A stretch of DNA of 9,767 bases. Origin: an uncultured Catenibacterium sp. (GTDB taxonomy: Bacteria > Bacillota_I > Bacilli_A > Erysipelotrichales > Coprobacillaceae). Numbering within the stretch: position 1 is the stretch's first letter; each line of letters opens with the position of its first letter. The stretch spans positions 1 to 9,767 of the forward strand of contig NZ_UQGV01000081.1 of the NCBI RefSeq assembly GCF_900540665.1. The letters are read 5' to 3'. Shown here in pieces: positions 6,341-9,767 of the stretch. The notes beneath the pieces are model-generated. The model was not told where the DNA came from. It saw only the letters and a program-made list of their open reading frames with translations, and ran no database searches. Made by a program: the position numbers and the translations under genes.

Positions 6341-7309
6341 ATGAAGAAATTTGTATGTGGTTTAATGGCAGTCGGTCTCGCATTAACTGGCTGTGGTAGT
6401 CAGTCTAGTACAAAAGATAAGGCTGATGTGAAAATTGGAGTAATCCAGTATATGCAGCATGATGCATTAGATGCATCATACAAGGGATTTAAGGATACTC
6501 TTGTAAAAGCAGGTTATAAGGATTCTAATATTACTTTAAAGAATGCAAGTGGTGAAAACTCTAACTGTGAAACTATTGCAGAAAGTTTAGTGAATGATGG
6601 AAATGATTTAATTTATGCAATTGCAACTCCTGCTGCACAGGCTGTTGTAAAGAAGACTAAAGATATTCCAGTTGTCGTATCTGCAGTCACTGATCCAGCC
6701 GGTAGTAAATTAGTTAAATCAAATAAGAAACCTGGTGGAAATGTAACTGGAGCAAGTGATTTAACACCAGTTAAAGAACAGATCAAATTATTAAAACAAA
6801 TCATGCCTAACGCAAAGACAGCTGCTGTTATGTATGCAGGTAATGAATCTAACTCTGAAATCCAGGGTAAGATGGCTGTCAAAGAAATTAAATCTCAGGG
6901 TATGACACCATTAGTAAAGACTGTTTCTGAATCTAATGAAATCCAGTCTGTTACTGATTCTATTGTAGGTAAAGCAGATGCTTTATATATCCCAACTGAT
7001 AACTTACTTGCTTCTAATATCCCAGCAGTTGTAAAAGTGACTGATCAAGCTAAAATCCCTGTTATTGTTGGTGAAGAAGGTATGTGTACTAAAGGTGGTT
7101 TAGCTACTTATGGTATTGATTACTATAACTTAGGTACTATCGCCGGTAAGCAGGCTATTAAGATCTTAACTGGTAAAGATAAACCAGCAACTATGCCTAT
7201 TGAATACTTAAAAGCAAGTGATTGTAAATTAAAGGTCAACAAAGCTCAGATGGAAAAGCTTGGTATTACAATTCCACAGGAAGTATTAGATAAGGTTGAA
7301 CTTATTTAA
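6341..7309 (+). CDS. ABC transporter substrate-binding lipoprotein (TrpX/ABC_sub_bind family), 322 aa
   Basis: Membrane-anchored binding protein of an importer. It begins with a lipoprotein signal peptide MKKFVCGLMAVGLALTGC, with lipobox L-T-G-C and Cys18 as the lipid-modified residue. The mature part has the two-lobed fold of the ABC_sub_bind family (COG2984): IGVIQYMQHDALDASYKGF, the hinge motif VVVSAVTDPAGSKLV, then GNVTGASD, and a second lobe starting at KTAAVMYAGNESNS. The start is ATG 6341, with GGGAGG 8 nt upstream; an upstream in-frame TTG at 6293 lies inside the T-box terminator and would ruin the signal peptide. It is first in a three-gene operon with permease and ATPase. Family members are linked to tryptophan and other aromatic amino acids; the Phe-type T-box suggests phenylalanine for this one, which is inference. 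Confidence 0.92.
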   Translation: MKKFVCGLMAVGLALTGCGSQSSTKDKADVKIGVIQYMQHDALDASYKGFKDTLVKAGYKDSNITLKNASGENSNCETIAESLVNDGNDLIYAIATPAAQAVVKKTKDIPVVVSAVTDPAGSKLVKSNKKPGGNVTGASDLTPVKEQIKLLKQIMPNAKTAAVMYAGNESNSEIQGKMAVKEIKSQGMTPLVKTVSESNEIQSVTDSIVGKADALYIPTDNLLASNIPAVVKVTDQAKIPVIVGEEGMCTKGGLATYGIDYYNLGTIAGKQAIKILTGKDKPATMPIEYLKASDCKLKVNKAQMEKLGITIPQEVLDKVELI

Positions 7310-7322
7310 GGAGTGAATGAGA

Positions 7323-8246
7323 ATGTCTTTATTTTTAGCATTACAAAGTGCGACTTATCAGGGTGTCCTATGGGGCATCATGGCAGTTGGTGTTTATATT
7401 ACATTCCGCCTGCTAGATATTGCAGATATGACATGTGATGGTTCTTTTGCAACAGGAAGTGCTGTATGTGCTGTTATTCTTACAAATCATGGTAATCCAA
7501 TCGTTGCAATTCTTGCAGCAACTCTTGCAGGTGCGCTTGCTGGATTTGTGACTGGATTATTACATACTAAATGTAAGATTCCTGCTATCCTTGCTGGTAT
7601 TCTTGCACAGTTAGGCTTATATTCTATTAACTTACGTATCATGGGCAAATCAAACATTCCACTATTACAGACAGAAAGCTTATATGACTGGGGTCCAATG
7701 GTTGGTTTAACAGTATCTCAATCTACACTTATTGTAGGTGTTATTGCGGTAGCTATTGTGATTGCCCTACTCTATTGGTTCTTTGGAACTGAATTAGGAA
7801 ATGCCTTACGTGCGACTGGTAATAATGAACAGATGGTAAGAGCTGTTGGTGTCAATACTGATTATACAAAACTACTTGGTTTAGTGATCTCTAATGCCTT
7901 AATCGCTTTAAGTGGTGCCATGGTTGGTCAGTCAGTTGGTTATGGTGATGTCAAGATTGGTATGGGTGCTATCGTTATGGGTCTTGCTTCTATCGTTATT
8001 GGTGAAGTCATCTTTGGCCGTTATGGCAGTTTCTTAAAAAGATTGATTGCCATTATTGTTGGTTCTATTATTTACCGTATTATTATTGCGATTGTAATAC
8101 AGCTAGGTTTATCAACTGATGACTTAAAGCTCTTAACAGCATTTATTGTTGCACTCGCATTAACTATTCCAGTATTAATGGCGAATAGAAAACAGACTGC
8201 AAACTATAAGAAACTTACAAAAGAGGTGGATGAGAAAAATGCTTAA
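7323..8246 (+). CDS. ABC transporter permease (TrpY-like, COG4120 family), 307 aa
   Basis: Membrane permease with about eight or nine hydrophobic segments. LLDIADMTCDGSFATGSAV near the N-terminus is the conserved D-x-T-x-D-G-S-F-x-x-G segment of this family, and ALRATGNNEQMVRAVGVN in the second half is the cytoplasmic loop that contacts the ATPase. I place the start at ATG 7323 rather than ATG 7317: the AAGGAG site (7308-7313), which overlaps the stop codon of the binding-protein gene, is 9 nt from 7323 but only 3 nt from 7317. The gap to the upstream gene is 13 nt, so translation is probably coupled. The protein forms the membrane channel for the substrate delivered by the lipoprotein upstream and powered by the ATPase downstream. 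Confidence 0.92.
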   Translation: MSLFLALQSATYQGVLWGIMAVGVYITFRLLDIADMTCDGSFATGSAVCAVILTNHGNPIVAILAATLAGALAGFVTGLLHTKCKIPAILAGILAQLGLYSINLRIMGKSNIPLLQTESLYDWGPMVGLTVSQSTLIVGVIAVAIVIALLYWFFGTELGNALRATGNNEQMVRAVGVNTDYTKLLGLVISNALIALSGAMVGQSVGYGDVKIGMGAIVMGLASIVIGEVIFGRYGSFLKRLIAIIVGSIIYRIIIAIVIQLGLSTDDLKLLTAFIVALALTIPVLMANRKQTANYKKLTKEVDEKNA

Positions 8247-9033
8247 GATTGAACATGTATCAAAAACATTTAACCTTGGCACTATTAATGAGAAGAAAGC
8301 CTTGATTGATATTAATCTTCAGTTAGATGATGGAGATTTCGTTACTATTATTGGTGGTAATGGTGCTGGTAAATCCACTTTAATGAATATGATTGCAGGT
8401 GTTTATCCTATTGATTGTGGTCATATTAAACTAGATGATAAAGATATTTCTTTGTATCCAGAATATAAACGTGCAGGTCTTATTGGTCGTGTATTCCAGG
8501 ATCCTATGATGGGTACTGCAGCTGATATGCAGATTGATGAAAACCTTGCAATGGCTAAAAGACGTGGTCAGAAGCGTACTTTAAAGTGGGGTATCAAGAA
8601 AGAAGAAAAGAAGTTGTATTATGACCTCTTAAAGACCTTAAATTTAGGTCTAGAAGAGAGAATGACAAGCAAGGTAGGTTTATTATCAGGTGGACAGAGA
8701 CAGGCTCTCACACTCTTAATGGCGACTGTCACAAAACCTAAGATTCTCTTACTAGATGAACATACAGCAGCTCTTGATCCTGCAACAAGTGCTAAAGTAT
8801 TACTTCTTACTAATAAGATTGTCACTGAACAGAAATTAACTGCAATGATGGTTACTCATGATATGCAGCAGGCTATTGATGTAGGAAATAGACTCATTAT
8901 GATGTATAATGGACAGATTATTTATGATGTAAAAGGTGAAGAGAAAAAGAAACTCACTGTTCCTTTCCTACTTAAGAAGTTTGAAGAAGCAAGTGGCAGT
9001 GAATTTGTGAATGATAGAATGTTGTTGAAATAA
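8239..9033 (+). CDS. ABC transporter ATP-binding protein (TrpZ-like, COG1101 family), 264 aa
   Basis: ATPase subunit with all nucleotide-binding motifs: Walker A GGNGAGKST (39-47), Q-loop VFQDP (Gln87), signature LSGGQRQ (149-155), Walker B ILLLDE (169-174, catalytic Glu174), D-loop AALDP and H-loop VTHD (His207). Everything needed for ATP hydrolysis is intact. I choose ATG 8239: the GAGGTG site (8223-8228) is 10 nt away, whereas the in-frame ATG 8230 is only 1 nt from it. The start overlaps the end of the permease gene by 8 nt, a coupling arrangement. All glutamine codons are CAG. The gene closes the operon and is followed directly by a terminator hairpin. Substrate specificity is set by the other two subunits, not by this one. 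Confidence 0.95.
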   Translation: MLKIEHVSKTFNLGTINEKKALIDINLQLDDGDFVTIIGGNGAGKSTLMNMIAGVYPIDCGHIKLDDKDISLYPEYKRAGLIGRVFQDPMMGTAADMQIDENLAMAKRRGQKRTLKWGIKKEEKKLYYDLLKTLNLGLEERMTSKVGLLSGGQRQALTLLMATVTKPKILLLDEHTAALDPATSAKVLLLTNKIVTEQKLTAMMVTHDMQQAIDVGNRLIMMYNGQIIYDVKGEEKKKLTVPFLLKKFEEASGSEFVNDRMLLK

Positions 9034-9038
9034 AAACT

Positions 9039-9068
9039 AAGGGAAAGGCTATTGAGGCCTTTCCCTTT
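9039..9068. terminator. Hairpin terminator between convergent ABC operon and GNAT gene
   Basis: A strong 11-bp stem AAGGGAAAGGC/GCCTTTCCCTT (9039-9049 with 9057-9067) with a 7-nt loop, starting 5 nt after the ATPase stop. The plus-strand T tail is short (TTTGATT). On the minus strand the stem is followed by TAGTTTTTATTT, so it probably serves both convergent transcripts. Confidence 0.8.
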
Positions 9069-9070
9069 GA

Positions 9071-9187
9071 TTATGCTGTATCTTCTTTTTTTAATAATTC
9101 CATTGCAAGAGATGCTCTTTGTACATATATTATTCTATTAGTTGTAAGCTGATAACCATAGGTACAATAAACTGGAATTCTACAGTC
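9071..9187 (-). pseudogene. In-frame open stretch after the GNAT stop, possible gene remnant
   Basis: Directly after the GNAT stop codon, the same frame stays open for 38 more codons to a TAA at 9073-9071. It reads DCRIPVYCTYGYQL and then ...YVQRASLAMELLKKEDTA. The mix of residues and the amphipathic end look protein-like, but there is no usable start codon with a ribosome binding site (the only internal ATG is 10 codons from the end). It could be the tail of an older gene or a longer form of the acetyltransferase cut by a nonsense change. I do not recognise the family, and chance is possible at this length. Confidence 0.25.
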
Positions 9188-9682
9188 TTATCTTGTAATA
9201 ACCATATTGCACCTTCCCCATAATTCGTCCTTAAAGCGAAACGCATTTTCTGTTAATGCTCGTTCTCTAAATCCCTCTTTTTCATAACATTTCTTTGCAC
9301 CAGGATTTTCAGGAAAAACATTCAATTGCACAGCATCTGCTTTCGCTATTTCAAAGGCATATTTAACAGCCTGTTTTATCATTTCACATCCATATCCTTT
9401 ATTCCTTATAGCATTGTCAACCACTACAAATTTGAGCTTACCTTCATTTGTATTCAAATTCACAGAAAAGCAGAAAAAACCAACCAACGTTCCATCATCC
9501 GTAGTTGCAACAAAGGGACTATCTCCAAATCGTTCTTCCGCTTCTTGCAATAAATCATCAAAACCTTTTTTCTCCAGTGGATAAGGTATTAAATTTGCAC
9601 ACCATAGAGCATGTGAACGTTCCTCTGTTATCCATTGAGATATAGTATTAAAATCTTTATTTTGATATGGCCTTATTCTCAT
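9188..9682 (-). CDS. GNAT family N-acetyltransferase, 164 aa
   Basis: A single GNAT domain that transfers an acetyl group from acetyl-CoA to an unknown amine. MRIRPYQNKDFNTISQWI is a typical opening, VGFFCFSVN is the central strand pair, KLKFVVVDNAIRNKGYGCEMI holds the acetyl-CoA pyrophosphate loop R-x-x-G-x-G (RNKGYG), and LNVFPENPGAKKCYEKEGF is the motif B segment with its N-x-x-A-x-x-x-Y-x-x-x-G-F pattern. Length is normal and the protein is cytoplasmic. The ATG at 9682 has a GAGGAA site 5 nt upstream; no convincing promoter is visible between it and the window end. It converges on the ABC operon. Glutamine codons are 4 CAA to 1 CAG, unlike the core genes, so recent transfer is plausible. 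The ribosomal-protein, antibiotic or small-molecule substrate cannot be told apart from the sequence. Confidence 0.88.
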   Translation of the reverse strand: MRIRPYQNKDFNTISQWITEERSHALWCANLIPYPLEKKGFDDLLQEAEERFGDSPFVATTDDGTLVGFFCFSVNLNTNEGKLKFVVVDNAIRNKGYGCEMIKQAVKYAFEIAKADAVQLNVFPENPGAKKCYEKEGFRERALTENAFRFKDELWGRCNMVITR

Positions 9683-9767
9683 TGTTTCCTCATAAAATTC
9701 CGATTTTCTTAATTCGACAAACTTGAATTTTCAAATTAGTCTTTGCAAATAACCTTTGAACCTTCAC

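Noticed and set aside
6613..6882. Minus-strand open frame within the binding-protein gene
   Set aside because: Shadow of a strong coding sequence; hydrophobic composition comes from the antisense of its codons.
8619..8825. Minus-strand open frame within the ATPase gene
   Set aside because: Antisense shadow of the signature and Walker B region; no start signals.
9326..9553. Plus-strand open frame opposite the GNAT gene
   Set aside because: Antisense shadow; the minus-strand frame has clear GNAT motifs and a ribosome binding site.
1..9767. CRISPR arrays, tRNA or rRNA genes, prophage or integrase genes
   Set aside because: No spaced direct repeats, no cloverleaf with CCA end and no such proteins were seen on either strand.

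Overview
The window is low-GC DNA read as Firmicutes, probably a gut Erysipelotrichia/Coprobacillaceae-type bacterium. The evidence is AT-rich coding sequence with strong GGAGG-type ribosome binding sites, a glmS ribozyme leader, a T-box leader, and a marked preference for CAG over CAA as glutamine codon in the core genes. The taxonomic guess is inference; no rRNA or tRNA gene is present to test it.

Left part (1-2514, all on the minus strand, read right to left): a MazF/PemK-like protein, the branched-chain amino acid exporter pair azlC-azlD (4-nt overlap), a short alpha/beta hydrolase starting at TTG, a ~110-nt stretch that looks like the decayed right end of an IS200/IS605-type element (tnpB tail plus hairpins), and the first 11 codons of a probable flavodoxin-fold FMN reductase that runs off the window.

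Middle part (2515-5986, plus strand): a promoter, a glmS self-cleaving ribozyme and glmS itself (start corrected to 2864), closed by a strong terminator. Immediately downstream a second promoter drives a 415-aa protein with helical TPR-like repeats and a C-terminal cold-shock-like domain, again closed by a hairpin terminator.

Right part (5987-9069, plus strand): a promoter and a complete T-box leader, whose specifier codon reads UUC (Phe) and whose UGGU bulge fits a tRNA with discriminator A. It controls a three-gene ABC importer operon (lipoprotein binding protein, permease, ATPase) of the family that includes the TrpXYZ transporters. The leader predicts that this copy responds to uncharged tRNA-Phe, so phenylalanine or a related aromatic compound is the likely substrate. 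A bidirectional-looking terminator separates the operon from a convergent GNAT acetyltransferase at the right end.

Themes: nutrient-responsive RNA control is unusually dense (a glucosamine-6-phosphate ribozyme and an amino-acid T-box within 4 kb). The core plus-strand genes and azlCD share a CAG-rich codon habit, while the hydrolase, MazF-like and GNAT genes use CAA more often and are candidates for transferred genes.
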